Shown in pieces: positions 27,461 to 37,411 of a DNA stretch of 64,000 nt. Origin of the DNA: Thalassotalea sp. HSM 43 (GTDB lineage: Bacteria; Pseudomonadota; Gammaproteobacteria; Enterobacterales; Alteromonadaceae); NCBI RefSeq assembly GCF_004752005.1, contig NZ_CP038493.1, forward strand, positions 3,310,302-3,374,301, given 5' to 3'. Under the pieces are notes generated by a model that saw nothing but the letters and a program-made list of their open reading frames with translations, ran no database searches and had not been told where the DNA came from. The translations under genes were made by a program, and so were the position numbers. Position 1 is the stretch's first letter, and each line of letters starts with the position of its first letter.

Positions 27461-28489
27461 ATGAAGGCTATCGGTTATCAAAATTCACTGCCTATTAGTG
27501 ATGAAAACGCACTACAAGACATCGAACTCGAAGAGCCCCAAGCTCATGGTCATGATGTACTGGTTGAAGTGCACGCGGTGTCGGTAAACCCAGTTGATAC
27601 AAAAATACGTCAACATGTCAGTCCCGAAAATGGTCAATGGAAAGTACTTGGTTGGGATGCGGTCGGTATCGTCAAATCAGTCGGTGACAACGTGACTCGC
27701 TGTAAAGCCGGCGATAGAGTGTATTACGCTGGTGATTTAACGCGCAGTGGCAGTAATGCGCAACGGCAATTGGTCGATGAGCGAATTATTGGTCATGCTC
27801 CTAAATCATTAAGCAATGCTCAGGCAGCGGCATTACCGTTAACATCATTAACGGCGTGGGAAATGTTGTTTGACCGACTCCAGGTAGAGACCAGCCAAGG
27901 TGGAAGTGAAAAGGGGGGCAAAGGTAAAACATTACTCATCATTGGTGCGGCTGGTGGTGTTGGTTCTATTATGGTGCAGTTAGCGACAAGTTTGACCAAC
28001 TTAACGGTGATTGGTACCGCGTCACGCAGTGAAACCAAAACCTGGCTGCAGCAGTTGGGCACACATCAGGTCATTAATCATCGCAATCCATTATCACAAG
28101 AGCTGGCCAGTGCCGGTATAGATGAGGTTGATTATGTGGTGAGCCTAACCAATACCGAAGATCATTGGCCTGAGATCGTTAAGGTTATTAAACCACAGGG
28201 TAAATTTGGTTTAATTGACGACCCGTCAAGTTTGGATGTGGTAGCCCTAAAAAGTAAAAGTGTGTCATTGCATTGGGAGTTTATGTATACCCGCTCTATG
28301 TACCAAACCGACGATATGGTCAGTCAGAGCATGATATTAAATGAAGTGGCGAGTATGGTTGAAGCAGGGCAATTGCAAACCACCATGGGGGAAAACTTTG
28401 GTACCATTAATGCCGAAAATCTGCGTAACGCCCATGCCTTGCTGGAGTCGCAAAAAGCCAAAGGTAAGATAGTCTTAGAGGGCTTTTGA
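27461..28489 (+). CDS. zinc-type alcohol dehydrogenase / quinone oxidoreductase (MDR family)
   Basis: 342 residues of the medium-chain dehydrogenase/reductase superfamily. The N-terminal GroES-like domain shows SVNPVDTKIR and GDRVYYAGD; the Rossmann domain has GAAGGVGSI for NAD(P)H. The usual zinc-ligand pattern (Cys and His near residue 40) is not visible, so it is probably a zinc-free quinone oxidoreductase-like enzyme of the group often annotated zinc-binding alcohol dehydrogenase. AAGGA lies nine bases before the ATG. Single-gene unit with a terminator shared with dapD. Substrate unknown. Confidence 0.88.
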   Translation: MKAIGYQNSLPISDENALQDIELEEPQAHGHDVLVEVHAVSVNPVDTKIRQHVSPENGQWKVLGWDAVGIVKSVGDNVTRCKAGDRVYYAGDLTRSGSNAQRQLVDERIIGHAPKSLSNAQAAALPLTSLTAWEMLFDRLQVETSQGGSEKGGKGKTLLIIGAAGGVGSIMVQLATSLTNLTVIGTASRSETKTWLQQLGTHQVINHRNPLSQELASAGIDEVDYVVSLTNTEDHWPEIVKVIKPQGKFGLIDDPSSLDVVALKSKSVSLHWEFMYTRSMYQTDDMVSQSMILNEVASMVEAGQLQTTMGENFGTINAENLRNAHALLESQKAKGKIVLEGF

Positions 28490-28507
28490 GGCTCGACCAA
28501 CATTTAT

Positions 28508-28538
28508 AAAAAAAGGGCTGAATATTCAGCCCTTTTTA
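28508..28538. terminator. bidirectional terminator between oxidoreductase gene and dapD
   Basis: Perfect 28-base palindrome (28510-28537): five A, GGGCTGAAT, then its complement and five T. It can stop both the rightward transcript and the leftward dapD transcript. Confidence 0.88.
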
Positions 28539-28563
28539 GTTTGTATACAATGCGTAGTTGTTA

Positions 28564-28652
28564 GTACTTATTTTCAGTACTTATTTTCAGTACTTATTTT
28601 CAGTACTTAGTCGCGAGGACTTAGCCGCTAGGACTTAGTCGATAGTACGTAG
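28564..28652. repeat. tandem 13/14-base repeats running into the end of dapD
   Basis: Three exact copies of GTACTTATTTTCA (28564-28602) are followed by three 14-base units, GTACTTAGTCGCGA, GGACTTAGCCGCTA and GGACTTAGTCGATA (28603-28644), and a partial GTACGTAG. The dapD stop codon (28635-28637) lies in the last full unit, so the array looks like repeated copying of the dapD 3' end into the adjacent noncoding DNA. Confidence 0.9.
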
Positions 28653-29465
28653 CAATTCGTTTAGACCTGTTTTGCCAAGGGTTTTGGCGTCAACTTTCTT
28701 AACGATGATAGCAGCGTAAAGGCTATACGTACCGCACTTAGATGGGATATTACCTGGAACAACAACAGAGCCTGCTGGTACACGACCGAAGTGAACTTCG
28801 CCGGTTTCGCGGTCAACGATTTTAGTCGACTGACCAATGTAAACACCCATAGAAATCACCGCGCCTTCTTCCACAATAACGCCTTCAACGATTTCTGAGC
28901 GCGCACCAATGAAACAATTGTCTTCGATAATCGTAGGACCTGCTTGCAGAGGTTCAAGTACACCACCAATACCAACACCACCAGAAAGGTGAACATTTTT
29001 ACCAATTTGTGCACAGCTACCGACAGTCGCCCATGTATCAACCATGGTACCTTCATCTACAAACGCACCAATATTAACGAATGATGGCATGACAACCACA
29101 TTTTTACCGATAAATGAACCGGCACGAACCGAGGCACCTGGTACCACGCGAACACCCTCGTCAGCAAAACGGGCATGATCATAATCTTTGTATTTCATTG
29201 GTACTTTATCGAAGAACTTGCCGTTCTTGTCGCCGTCTTCAATAACTTCGTTGTCCCAGATACGGAAAGACAACAATACCGCTTTTTTAAGCCATTGATT
29301 TACAACCCACTCACCGTCAACTTTTTCAGCGACGCGAGCAGTACCATTATTCAGCATTTCCAGAGCGTCAAGGATCGCCTGTTTAACATCAGGCGCCACC
29401 GATGAAGGGGTAATATCGGCACGGTTTTCGAACGCCTGTTCAATAATTTGCTGTAGAGAGCTCAT
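28635..29465 (-). CDS. dapD: 2,3,4,5-tetrahydropyridine-2,6-dicarboxylate N-succinyltransferase
   Basis: Cytoplasmic trimeric enzyme that succinylates tetrahydrodipicolinate in the succinylase route to meso-diaminopimelate and lysine. 276 residues against 274 in E. coli. A helical N-terminal domain is followed by a left-handed beta-helix of hexapeptide repeats ([20 protein letters not shown] onward), and the C terminus is the usual [22 protein letters not shown] precedes the ATG. It is downstream of glnD and map as in E. coli, with an 81-base gap to glnD. Its stop codon is inside a tandem repeat. Confidence 0.97.
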   Translation of the reverse strand: MSSLQQIIEQAFENRADITPSSVAPDVKQAILDALEMLNNGTARVAEKVDGEWVVNQWLKKAVLLSFRIWDNEVIEDGDKNGKFFDKVPMKYKDYDHARFADEGVRVVPGASVRAGSFIGKNVVVMPSFVNIGAFVDEGTMVDTWATVGSCAQIGKNVHLSGGVGIGGVLEPLQAGPTIIEDNCFIGARSEIVEGVIVEEGAVISMGVYIGQSTKIVDRETGEVHFGRVPAGSVVVPGNIPSKCGTYSLYAAIIVKKVDAKTLGKTGLNELLRTID

Positions 29466-29546
29466 ACTATTTCCTAAAGATAATTAACTAAATTTTGATC
29501 TGTTATTTATTATTCTTATATGCGCTGTTGCGCGTGTTGACGGGTG

Positions 29547-32168
29547 CTACGCCATTTCACAAAGTCGTGATTCTAACTGATTTTGCTCGTCAATTGATAG
29601 TGCCTGTTCATTTTTATTTGAAACGATAAAAATATCTTCAACGCGCTCACCGTAGGTACTGATTTTTGCGGTGTGAACAATAACATCACACTCCTGAAAA
29701 ACCTGACCAATATCAGCGAGTAAACCAGGTCTATCCATTGCCACCACTTCGATTGAGCAGACATTGGGATTATTGTGCTTAATGAAACTGATCTTAGTGC
29801 GCACTTTAAACTGCTTGAGCTTACTCGGGATCGGCTTATTTGAAACGTCTATGGCTTCACCTTCGGTCAAGTACTGATTCAATGTTGTCTTGATATTGTC
29901 CAAGTAAAAAAGGTCTTTCAAAGGATGCCCTTTACCATCTAGCACAACAAAGGTGTTTAAGGTGTAACCGTCTTTTGATGTCATGATTTTTGCGTCATGA
30001 ATAGACAGCTTCTTCGCCGACAACACCGATACGATGGTGGCAAATATATTGCTTTCGTCTTTGGTGTAGACGAATACTTCGGTACCACCTCGATAAGGTT
30101 TTTCGCTGATTATCACCAAGGGTTTTTGCTTATCATGACTGAGAATATGCCGCGCATGCCAAGCTTGCTGCGTTGGCGTGTAGCGCAAGAAGTAATCTGG
30201 CTTGAGCTGCTTCCATAACGTTTTTACTGATTCAACATCAATACCTTGCTCGGCAAGTTTCTCCAAGCCTTTTTGGCGGTTTTCACGAATTTTAGTGCGT
30301 AATTCAACGGGTTTTTCCAAACCGCGTCTAAATGCCGCTTTTGTCGCAAAGTACAGCTCCTGCAATAAATTAGACTTCCAACTGTTCCATAAGCTTTCGT
30401 TAGTGGCACGCATGTCCGCGACGGTTAAGCAGTATAGATAGTCCAGTCTATTTTCATCTCGCACTACGCTAGCGAATTTGGCAATAACTTCAGGATCTGA
30501 AATATCTTTTCGTTGCGCCGTAACCGACATTAATAAGTGATGCTGTACTAACCAAGCGACGAGACGAGAATCATGCTCTGACATCTTATGAACTTTACCA
30601 AAAGCCAAAGCATCAACTGCGCCTAATTTACTGTGATCACCGCCTCGACCTTTGGCGATATCATGAAAAATACCGGCGATATATAACAGCTCAGGCTTGC
30701 GAATTTTTTGCGCTATGGTCGAGCACAATGGAAATTCGTGATTATGCTCAGGCAAAGAAAAACGATACAGGTTTTTGATCAGTCGGTAACTGTGTTCATC
30801 AACGGAATAAGCGTGAAACAAGTCAAATTGCATTTGACCAACAATGCTCTGCCATTCCGGTAAGTAATTGGCTAAGATTTCGTGACGATGCATTAAGTTA
30901 AAAGCACGCCCTAAGCCGTTTGGATGACGCATTAGTTCCATAAATAATGTACGGCAGGTCGCGTAATCATTAAGACCACCAATTAATCGGCGGCGGGTAT
31001 TTCGCATATTACGAATGGTCTGCGAGTGAATACCTTTAATTTTAGGGTTGTCAGCTATCGCGATAAACAATTTTAAAAACATCGAATGGCGAATAAAGCC
31101 ACGTCTGTTTTTAACTCGAATAAGTGTGCCAACTTGCTCAAAATGTTTGTCGATATCAACCGGGGTAACGTGTTGGTCTTTACCGAGAATGCCTTGCTCA
31201 AAATGTTGTAATAACATTTCATTTAATTCGTTAATGGAGTTAATGATACGGAAAAAGCGTTTCATCATACGCTCAACCGCCGGTTTACCGTCATCACCAA
31301 ACCCCATCATGTTGGCCACGTCGCCCTGATAATCAAACAACAGGCGATTTTCACTGCGCCCAGCGACGATATGCAAACAAAAGCGCATACGCCACAAATA
31401 ATCCTGACACTCTATCAATTCGGCCAGTTCATTGTCTGATAAGTAATCATGTTCGACCAATTGCTGAATGGTATTGGCAAGGAAGTGACGCTTGGCTACC
31501 CAGCTTATGGTTTGAATATCACGCAGGCCACCTGGGTTGGCTTTCAAATTAGGCTCTAGGGTATAAGCGGCACCTCGGTATTGTTGGTGACGCTGTTTTT
31601 GTTCGTCGCGTTTGGCAATAAAAAACTTATCCGAAGGCCAAAACTCTTTTTTATTTAGGTGCGGGCGTAATTGTTCTTCAAGCATGGTATTGCCACAGAT
31701 CAAACGCGATTCAAGTAAGTTTGTGGCAATCGTAACATCGGCTTTAGCGCGAGTTACACACTCCTTCACACTGCGCACGCTATGACCAATATCGAGTCGA
31801 ATATCCCATAACTCGGTAATAAAGGCTGCAATATAGTGTTCCAATTCTTTACTGATTTTGGACTGGGTCAGAATCAAAATGTCGACATCCGAATGCGGAT
31901 GTAACTCGCCTCGACCATAACCGCCAACCGCCAGTAGGCTGATTTGATGTTCGTCCAAATGGTGTTGACACCATACCTTTTGCAAAACCTGATCAACAAA
32001 GTCGGCTCGAGCGTGAACTAGGGCGGTGATTTCATATTTGTGAAAATTGTCAATCAACCATTGGTAAAACTCTTGGCCGAGTTCGACCAGTTCGCTGGTG
32101 GATAAAGCCAATGCCGCCGGAGCAAGTTTGCTGGTGAGGTGTGCAGGTATTATTGGGTTATGTAACAT
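29547..32168 (-). CDS. glnD: bifunctional PII uridylyltransferase / uridylyl-removing enzyme
   Basis: Nitrogen sensor that adds UMP to PII proteins when glutamine is low and removes it when glutamine is high. 873 residues. In order: nucleotidyltransferase domain with [19 protein letters not shown] (Gly and Asp-x-Asp catalytic residues), a helical linker, an HD hydrolase domain with [12 protein letters not shown], and two C-terminal ACT domains (about 690-770 and 795-870) that bind glutamine. Length is normal (E. coli 890). The start has only a weak ribosome site. It lies between map and dapD in the same direction. Confidence 0.97.
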   Translation of the reverse strand: MLHNPIIPAHLTSKLAPAALALSTSELVELGQEFYQWLIDNFHKYEITALVHARADFVDQVLQKVWCQHHLDEHQISLLAVGGYGRGELHPHSDVDILILTQSKISKELEHYIAAFITELWDIRLDIGHSVRSVKECVTRAKADVTIATNLLESRLICGNTMLEEQLRPHLNKKEFWPSDKFFIAKRDEQKQRHQQYRGAAYTLEPNLKANPGGLRDIQTISWVAKRHFLANTIQQLVEHDYLSDNELAELIECQDYLWRMRFCLHIVAGRSENRLLFDYQGDVANMMGFGDDGKPAVERMMKRFFRIINSINELNEMLLQHFEQGILGKDQHVTPVDIDKHFEQVGTLIRVKNRRGFIRHSMFLKLFIAIADNPKIKGIHSQTIRNMRNTRRRLIGGLNDYATCRTLFMELMRHPNGLGRAFNLMHRHEILANYLPEWQSIVGQMQFDLFHAYSVDEHSYRLIKNLYRFSLPEHNHEFPLCSTIAQKIRKPELLYIAGIFHDIAKGRGGDHSKLGAVDALAFGKVHKMSEHDSRLVAWLVQHHLLMSVTAQRKDISDPEVIAKFASVVRDENRLDYLYCLTVADMRATNESLWNSWKSNLLQELYFATKAAFRRGLEKPVELRTKIRENRQKGLEKLAEQGIDVESVKTLWKQLKPDYFLRYTPTQQAWHARHILSHDKQKPLVIISEKPYRGGTEVFVYTKDESNIFATIVSVLSAKKLSIHDAKIMTSKDGYTLNTFVVLDGKGHPLKDLFYLDNIKTTLNQYLTEGEAIDVSNKPIPSKLKQFKVRTKISFIKHNNPNVCSIEVVAMDRPGLLADIGQVFQECDVIVHTAKISTYGERVEDIFIVSNKNEQALSIDEQNQLESRLCEMA

Positions 32169-32241
32169 GAAACGTCGCAGCCTATATCAAGTATATGGTT
32201 TTAGTTTATTAGCACTTCGTAGGTCAGTCTGTTTAGGCAAT

Positions 32242-32277
32242 AAAAAAGCCCTGACTCAATATCTAAGTCAAGGCTTT
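32242..32277 (-). terminator. Rho-independent terminator between map and glnD
   Basis: AAAGCCCTGACT (32245-32256) pairs with AGTCAAGGCTTT (32266-32277) with a single weak pair. On the minus strand it ends in T6, so it would end or attenuate the map transcript before glnD. Confidence 0.8.
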
Positions 32278-32285
32278 ATTGTCTA

Positions 32286-33131
32286 CTAGTTATGCATGAT
32301 GCGTTGAATACCTTTTTCGTCATCACGTAAGGTCAGTATTTCACAACCTGTATTGGTCACTAATATCGTATGTTCCCATTGTGCTGAGTTTTTACCGTCC
32401 ACTGTGTAGGCTGTCCAACCGTCGTCTTTGTCTAATACCGTGCCGCCTTTACCTAAGTTAATCATTGGTTCAATGGTAAAAATCATACCAGGCTGCATTT
32501 TACGGTTATCGGCATTTTTGTAGTGCAGTATTTGTGGTTCTTCATGGAACACACTGCCAATACCGTGACCGCAAAAGTCTTTTACAATGCCGTAACGGCC
32601 AGCTTTTTTAATGTATTTTTGAATGGTTGCACCGATATCGGCAAAAGTATTGCCTGGTTTTACCTTTTTAATGGCCGCATATAGGCTTTCTTGAGTAATA
32701 CGACATAAACGTCGATTCTCTGGCGATACATCGCCAATCAGAAACATTTTCGAGGTGTCACCGTGAAAGTAAGTGCGATCTTGCTCGGCTGTCGTGTCAT
32801 CATCTAGGCTAATTTTAACGGTAATATCGATGTTGACGATATCACCATCTTGCAGGGTATGCGCAGATGGAATGCCGTGACAAACTACATGATTGACTGA
32901 TGTACAAATGGATTTTGGGAAACCACCTTCGCCATTTTGATCCGCACCATAATTTAATGGTGCAGATAAGGCATTGTTTTCGGCGGTGAAGTCGGCACAA
33001 ATTTGGTCTAGCTTAGCGGTCGTTACACCGGCTTTTACATGAGGCTCAATCATTTGCAGAACCTGAGCAGCCAGTTTACCGGCTACACGCATTTTTTCGA
33101 TTTCATCTTGCGTTTTAATAGCAATACTCAT
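32286..33131 (-). CDS. map: methionine aminopeptidase, type I
   Basis: Removes the initiator Met from new proteins. The five metal ligands are visible: D102 (NIDITV), D125 (HGDTSKMF), H189 (CGHGIG), E221 (FTIEPM) and E253 (QWEHTI). H196 in FHEEPQ is the second conserved His. 281 residues against 264 in E. coli; about 12 of the extra residues are an acidic insert (SLDDDTTAEQDR) between the first two metal ligands. A second class of this enzyme elsewhere in the genome cannot be excluded. Divergent from rpsB, as in E. coli. Confidence 0.96.
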   Translation of the reverse strand: MSIAIKTQDEIEKMRVAGKLAAQVLQMIEPHVKAGVTTAKLDQICADFTAENNALSAPLNYGADQNGEGGFPKSICTSVNHVVCHGIPSAHTLQDGDIVNIDITVKISLDDDTTAEQDRTYFHGDTSKMFLIGDVSPENRRLCRITQESLYAAIKKVKPGNTFADIGATIQKYIKKAGRYGIVKDFCGHGIGSVFHEEPQILHYKNADNRKMQPGMIFTIEPMINLGKGGTVLDKDDGWTAYTVDGKNSAQWEHTILVTNTGCEILTLRDDEKGIQRIMHN

Positions 33132-33572
33132 CAGTTTCCTCAGTGGTTAGCGACAGGCGTTTGGCTAGGATAATCGTCTAGGGGAATCAAAGCCTGCGAA
33201 ATCAATATTTTAAAAGACTAAATAATAACCCAGCTTTATTGAAAAAGCACCTGCACGCCATGAAATTTAACGGTCTAGGCTGTGACCGTTAAAAAAAATG
33301 CCCTAAGACACCAGATTTAGGTCGTTTTATGTACTTTCTGCTTTTCTTTTACTGGCAATAATGGTATAAAGCACCGCTCCTGATAAACAGCATTTATCTG
33401 TGGTCAGGAAACCCTGTGGTTAATGTTTATGTTAATCACAGATAAATTAAATTTTTTATTAATCTCACATACATTCAGCGAACATATTCCGGGGTGCCTG
33501 TTACCTGCCTTAAGGTAACCATAGGTCGGAGATATGGAATGTATGAACGCATAACCCCAAGAGGATTTTAAA
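33132..33572. other. 441-base divergent region with the rpsB leader
   Basis: Holds the upstream regions of map (leftward) and rpsB (rightward). TATAAA at 33365-33370 may be the rpsB -10 box, but the matching -35 is poor. From there to 33572 the DNA is the structured rpsB leader (listed separately). The first 200 bases show nothing else. Confidence 0.6.
33393..33572 (+). promoter_or_regulatory. structured rpsB leader, probable S2 autoregulatory element
   Basis: TTTATCTGTG (33393-33402) pairs exactly with 33437-33446 and is followed by a T-rich stretch. Further down, ACATTC (33471-33476) can pair with GAATGT near 33537-33542, enclosing a GTTACC/GGTAAC stem (33500-33519). Gammaproteobacterial rpsB is known to have a conserved leader bound by S2; the match to that element is by position and shape only. 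Confidence 0.6.
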
Positions 33573-34301
33573 ATGCCAAACGTATCTATGCGCGACATGC
33601 TTAAAGCAGGTGTTCACTTCGGTCACAAAACTCGTTACTGGAACCCTAAGATGAAGCCATTCATCTTCGGTGCTCGTGACAAAGTTCATATCATCAACCT
33701 TGAAACTACTGTTCCAATGTTCAACGAAGCTCTTCAATTCCTAGCTGACGTTTCAGCTAAGAAAGGTAAAGTTTTATTCGTTGGTACTAAACGTGCAGCA
33801 AGTGATTCAGTTCGTGAAGCAGCTAGCAAGTGTGACCAATTCTACGTTGATCACCGCTGGTTAGGTGGTATGTTGACTAACTGGAAAACAGTTCGTCAAT
33901 CAATCCGTCGCCTAAAAGAACTTGAAACTCAAAGCCAAGACGGTACTTTCGATGCTCTTACTAAGAAAGAAGCATTGATGCGTACTCGTGAAATGGAAAA
34001 GCTTGAGAAAAGCCTTGGTGGTATCAAAAACATGGGTGGCCTACCTGACGCTATCTTCGTTATCGATGCTGACCACGAGCACATTGCTATTAAAGAAGCA
34101 AACAACTTAGGTATTCCTGTAGTTGCAGTTGTTGATACTAACTCAAACCCTGATGGCGTTGACTATATCGTTCCTGGTAACGATGATGCTATCCGTGCAG
34201 TTAGCCTATACCTTGAGTCTGCAGCTAACGCAGTAATCGAAGGTCGCGATACAAACATCGCCGTTGCAGCAGAAAAAGACGGTTTCGTAGAAGCTGAATA
34301 A
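33573..34301 (+). CDS. rpsB: 30S ribosomal protein S2
   Basis: 242 residues, E. coli 241. Begins [24 protein letters not shown] as the S2 family does, and has [11 protein letters not shown] and [17 protein letters not shown] lies upstream of the ATG. Codon use is strongly biased, as expected for a highly expressed gene. First gene of the rpsB-tsf unit. Confidence 0.98.
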   Translation: MPNVSMRDMLKAGVHFGHKTRYWNPKMKPFIFGARDKVHIINLETTVPMFNEALQFLADVSAKKGKVLFVGTKRAASDSVREAASKCDQFYVDHRWLGGMLTNWKTVRQSIRRLKELETQSQDGTFDALTKKEALMRTREMEKLEKSLGGIKNMGGLPDAIFVIDADHEHIAIKEANNLGIPVVAVVDTNSNPDGVDYIVPGNDDAIRAVSLYLESAANAVIEGRDTNIAVAAEKDGFVEAE

Positions 34302-34312
34302 TTGCTGCATGT

Positions 34313-34378
34313 CACAGGTGTCATCTCTTTGACATCTGTGGCTGATACCCTTTAAGGAAAGGGAATTCTTTCCCTTTC
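34313..34378 (+). promoter_or_regulatory. two hairpins in the rpsB-tsf gap
   Basis: CACAGGTGTCA (34313-34323) pairs with TGACATCTGTG (34330-34340), 11 bp with one G-U. GAAAGGGAA (34357-34365) pairs with TTCCCTTTC (34370-34378), 9 bp. Neither has a T run. An rpsB-tsf intercistronic stem is known in E. coli, where it tunes the amount of tsf mRNA. Confidence 0.65.
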
Positions 34379-34413
34379 GCATGAAAAAATACAGATATTT
34401 AGAGGAATAAGTC

Positions 34414-35265
34414 ATGGCAATTACTGCTAAAGACGTTAAAGAATTACGTGACCGCACTGGCGCGGGCATGATGGATTGTAAAAAAGCTCTTCAAGAAGCT
34501 GACGGTGACATGGAACTTGCGATTGAAAACATGCGTAAGTCTGGTCAAGCTAAAGCGGCTAAAAAAGCGGGTAACATCGCAGCTGAAGGCGCAATCATCA
34601 TCAAGCAAGCTGAAGGTGTTGCGGCACTAGTTGAAGTTAACTGTCAAACTGACTTCGTTGCTAAAGATTCTAACTTCCTTGGTTTTGCTAACGAAGTTGC
34701 TGATTACGCGATCGCTAACAAGCCATCAATCGATGCGCTTAAAGCACACTTTGAAGAAACTCGTGTTGCTCTAGTTGCTAAAATCGGTGAAAACATGAAC
34801 GTTCGTCGTGTTGAGTACATCGAAGGTGCAGCTCTAGCGTCTTACATCCACGGTGGCACTATCGGTGTTGTTGTGTCTGGTGAAGGTGACGCAGAAAGCT
34901 TGAAGCACGTTGCAATGCACGTTGCTGCTTCAAAGCCTGAGTACGTTAACCCTGAAGACGTTCCAGCTGACGTAGTTGAAAAAGAGAAATCTATCCAAAT
35001 CGACATCGCGATGAACGAAGGCAAGCCTGCTGAAATCGCTGAGAAGATGGTTACTGGCCGTATGAAGAAATTCACTGGCGAGATCTCTTTGACTGGTCAA
35101 GCATTCATCATGGAACCTAAGCGCACTGTTGGTGACGTTCTTAAAGAGAAAGGTGTTTCTGTTTCGAATTTCGTTCGCCTAGAAGTTGGTGAAGGTATTG
35201 AGAAGAAAGAAGAAGATTTCGCAGCTGAAGTAGAAGCGCAAATCGCTGCTGCTAAAGGTGAGTAA
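34414..35265 (+). CDS. tsf: translation elongation factor Ts
   Basis: Guanine-nucleotide exchange factor for EF-Tu. 283 residues, as in E. coli. N-terminal module with [19 protein letters not shown] and a core with [10 protein letters not shown], both diagnostic. AGAGGA precedes the ATG. It follows rpsB after 112 bases and ends at a strong terminator. Confidence 0.98.
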   Translation: MAITAKDVKELRDRTGAGMMDCKKALQEADGDMELAIENMRKSGQAKAAKKAGNIAAEGAIIIKQAEGVAALVEVNCQTDFVAKDSNFLGFANEVADYAIANKPSIDALKAHFEETRVALVAKIGENMNVRRVEYIEGAALASYIHGGTIGVVVSGEGDAESLKHVAMHVAASKPEYVNPEDVPADVVEKEKSIQIDIAMNEGKPAEIAEKMVTGRMKKFTGEISLTGQAFIMEPKRTVGDVLKEKGVSVSNFVRLEVGEGIEKKEEDFAAEVEAQIAAAKGE

Positions 35266-35308
35266 TTTTATTGGTTGATTACAACCGATAACGTCATCTT
35301 CTGACTTT

Positions 35309-35337
35309 TTAAAACCCCGCTAAAGCGGGGTTTTTTA
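35309..35337 (+). terminator. Rho-independent terminator of rpsB-tsf
   Basis: AAAACCCCGC / GCGGGGTTTT around TAAA, then more T. Confidence 0.93.
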
Positions 35338-35436
35338 TTGCCTGAAATTGTTGTCAGATTGCGCATTGATGATGCCTGTCAGCGCTGTTATGATGGCTTT
35401 ATAAATGAATATAATAGCAATGCATATGGAACGAAT

Positions 35437-35826
35437 GTGTTTACTGGCAAGTATTTACGAGAAATAATATCGCTTGGTTTTGGTGGCATCATCACCGGTT
35501 TTTTTTATTTTCTTGTCGAATATCAACCGTTTTTGTACGTCCCTGAGTACGTCGGTTTTGATCAGCCTTTGAGTTATGATGAATATTCCATTTCATTGAT
35601 TGTCGCTATCAGTATTGCTGTTACCGTGTTTTTTCTTGGCCTTGCGCGTTATCTCTATGATGTTAAAGGGGTCAAGTACCTGTTGATAGTGATGGCACCA
35701 ACCTTGATTCACGTCACCATCCGCATAGACCTTTATACCTTTCAAGTACCTCTTACCGCAGCGGTAGCCATCCCAGCGGTGTTGGTGGCCTGTATTATCA
35801 TGCTCCCTAAGAGCCGCATGCCATAA
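35437..35826 (+). CDS. hypothetical small membrane protein between tsf and pyrH
   Basis: Not recognised. From the GTG at 35437 the product is 129 residues with four likely membrane helices and short charged loops (DVKGVKY, LPKSRMP at the end). There is no in-frame ATG near the 5' end; the frame is open back to a TTG at 35338 that lies inside the tsf terminator, so the start is uncertain. GGA lies six bases before the GTG. Its place inside an otherwise conserved housekeeping block suggests a late insertion or a lineage-specific gene. Confidence 0.5.
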   Translation: MFTGKYLREIISLGFGGIITGFFYFLVEYQPFLYVPEYVGFDQPLSYDEYSISLIVAISIAVTVFFLGLARYLYDVKGVKYLLIVMAPTLIHVTIRIDLYTFQVPLTAAVAIPAVLVACIIMLPKSRMP

Positions 35827-35974
35827 AGCAGTGGATAATTGTGATAATAGGTATTAAAATAGCGCAGATTTAATTATGCAATTGAATTGCGTATAAATTT
35901 TATACTAATCATGCTGGTTTGGGGCATTTACCCATAGCAAACCGCCGGACACCATAGAAATAGGATTAGCAAGT

Positions 35975-36718
35975 ATGAGCCTAACACCAAAACCAACGTA
36001 TCGTCGTATTTTACTTAAACTTAGTGGTGAAGCCTTAATGGGTGATGAAGGCTTTGGAATTGATCCAAAGATCCTTGACCGCATGGCACAAGAAATCAAA
36101 GAATTAGTCGAAATGGGCGTGCAAGTTGGTCTTGTCATCGGTGGCGGTAATTTATTCCGCGGTGCTGGATTAGCGGCTGCAGGTATGAACCGAGTCGTTG
36201 GTGACCAAATGGGTATGCTCGCAACGGTAATGAATGGCTTAGCCATGCGCGATGCGCTACACCGTGCTTTTGTTAACGCACGTTTGATGTCAGCGATTGA
36301 CTTAAAAGGTGTATGTGATGGATACAACTGGGCAGAAGCCATCAGTTTGTTAAAATCAGGCCGAGTGGTGATTTTCTCAGCCGGTACAGGTAACCCATTT
36401 TTTACTACGGACTCAGCAGCGTGTTTGCGCGGTATCGAAATCGAAGCCGATGCGGTATTTAAAGGTACCAAAGTAGATGGTATTTACTCTGCAGACCCTG
36501 TAACCAATCCAGACGCTGAACTATACTCTCAGCTAACCTATAACGAAGTTTTAGATCAAGAATTGAAAGTAATGGACTTAGCAGCCTTTACCTTGGCTCG
36601 CGACCACTCCATTCCAGTTCGTGTATTTAACATGAACAAGCAAGGTGCTTTAAAATCCATTATCTTGGGTAGCGAAGAAGGCACTCTAATCGATCACGCT
36701 GAAAATCTTAATAAATAA
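35975..36718 (+). CDS. pyrH: uridylate kinase (UMP kinase)
   Basis: Phosphorylates UMP to UDP. 247 residues of the amino-acid-kinase fold: [15 protein letters not shown] at the N terminus, [10 protein letters not shown] and the [14 protein letters not shown] segment. Normal length (E. coli 241). The upstream 150 bases are AT-rich and contain TATAAA and TATACT at 35892 and 35901, so a promoter is likely, though no good -35 box is seen. frr follows after 51 bases. Confidence 0.97.
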   Translation: MSLTPKPTYRRILLKLSGEALMGDEGFGIDPKILDRMAQEIKELVEMGVQVGLVIGGGNLFRGAGLAAAGMNRVVGDQMGMLATVMNGLAMRDALHRAFVNARLMSAIDLKGVCDGYNWAEAISLLKSGRVVIFSAGTGNPFFTTDSAACLRGIEIEADAVFKGTKVDGIYSADPVTNPDAELYSQLTYNEVLDQELKVMDLAAFTLARDHSIPVRVFNMNKQGALKSIILGSEEGTLIDHAENLNK

Positions 36719-36769
36719 TACTTTGTAAGTATTAGCAAAACCAAAGTTTAAAGAGAAAAGGAAACTGTT

Positions 36770-37327
36770 TTGATTAACGATATTAAACAAGATGCTCGTA
36801 GCCGTATGGGCAAAAGCATTGACGCGTTAAAAGTAAACCTTAACAAAATTCGTACTGGCCGTGCTCACGCATCTTTGCTAGATAACATCAGCCTTGAGTA
36901 CTATGGTGTTGATACGCCATTGAATCAAGTTGGCTCTATTTCTACACCAGATGCCCGTACTATTGCAATTACGGTATTTGATAAGTCAATGATCAGTGCT
37001 GTTGAAAAAGCGATCATGTCGTCAGATTTGGGCTTAAACCCATCATCTCAAGGCACCTTGATTCGCATCCCATTACCACCGTTAACAGAAGAGCGTCGTC
37101 GTGATTTGGTTAAAGTTGTTGGTGGTGAAATCGAGAATGGTAAAATTGCCATCCGTAATATTCGCCGTGATGCTAACTCAGACATCAAGTCATTAAATAA
37201 AGATAAAGACATCAGTGATGATGAAGCGCGTCAAGCAGAAGACGAAATTCAAAAGATTACCGATGAATTCGTTAAGCAAGCAGACGAACTTGCAGCAGCA
37301 AAAGAAAAAGAACTGATGGAAATCTAA
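36770..37327 (+). CDS. frr: ribosome recycling factor
   Basis: With EF-G splits the post-termination ribosome. 185 residues, as in E. coli. Contains [15 protein letters not shown] and the RRDLVKVV helix. I take the TTG at 36770 as start: AAGGA lies nine bases upstream and the product begins INDIKQDA like the family; the next ATG would remove most of the first helix. Confidence 0.97.
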   Translation: MINDIKQDARSRMGKSIDALKVNLNKIRTGRAHASLLDNISLEYYGVDTPLNQVGSISTPDARTIAITVFDKSMISAVEKAIMSSDLGLNPSSQGTLIRIPLPPLTEERRRDLVKVVGGEIENGKIAIRNIRRDANSDIKSLNKDKDISDDEARQAEDEIQKITDEFVKQADELAAAKEKELMEI

Positions 37328-37347
37328 TCCTTCATGTTCAAGTAAAA

Positions 37348-37390
37348 GCCGTAAACTTAGCATCTGCATGACAGATAATGAGTTTGCGGC
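37348..37390 (+). promoter_or_regulatory. hairpin between frr and uppS
   Basis: GCCGTAAACT (37348-37357) pairs with AGTTTGCGGC (37381-37390), nine pairs plus a G-U, with an inner ATCTG/CAGAT stem (37362-37376). ATTTTG follows, so it may be a weak terminator or an attenuator between the two genes. Confidence 0.65.
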
Positions 37391-37411
37391 ATTTTGTTAA
37401 ATGGATGAGAT

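Noticed and set aside
28564-28652. Tandem repeats considered as a CRISPR array
   Set aside because: Units are 13-14 bases with no spacers and no cas gene; they are simple tandem copies.
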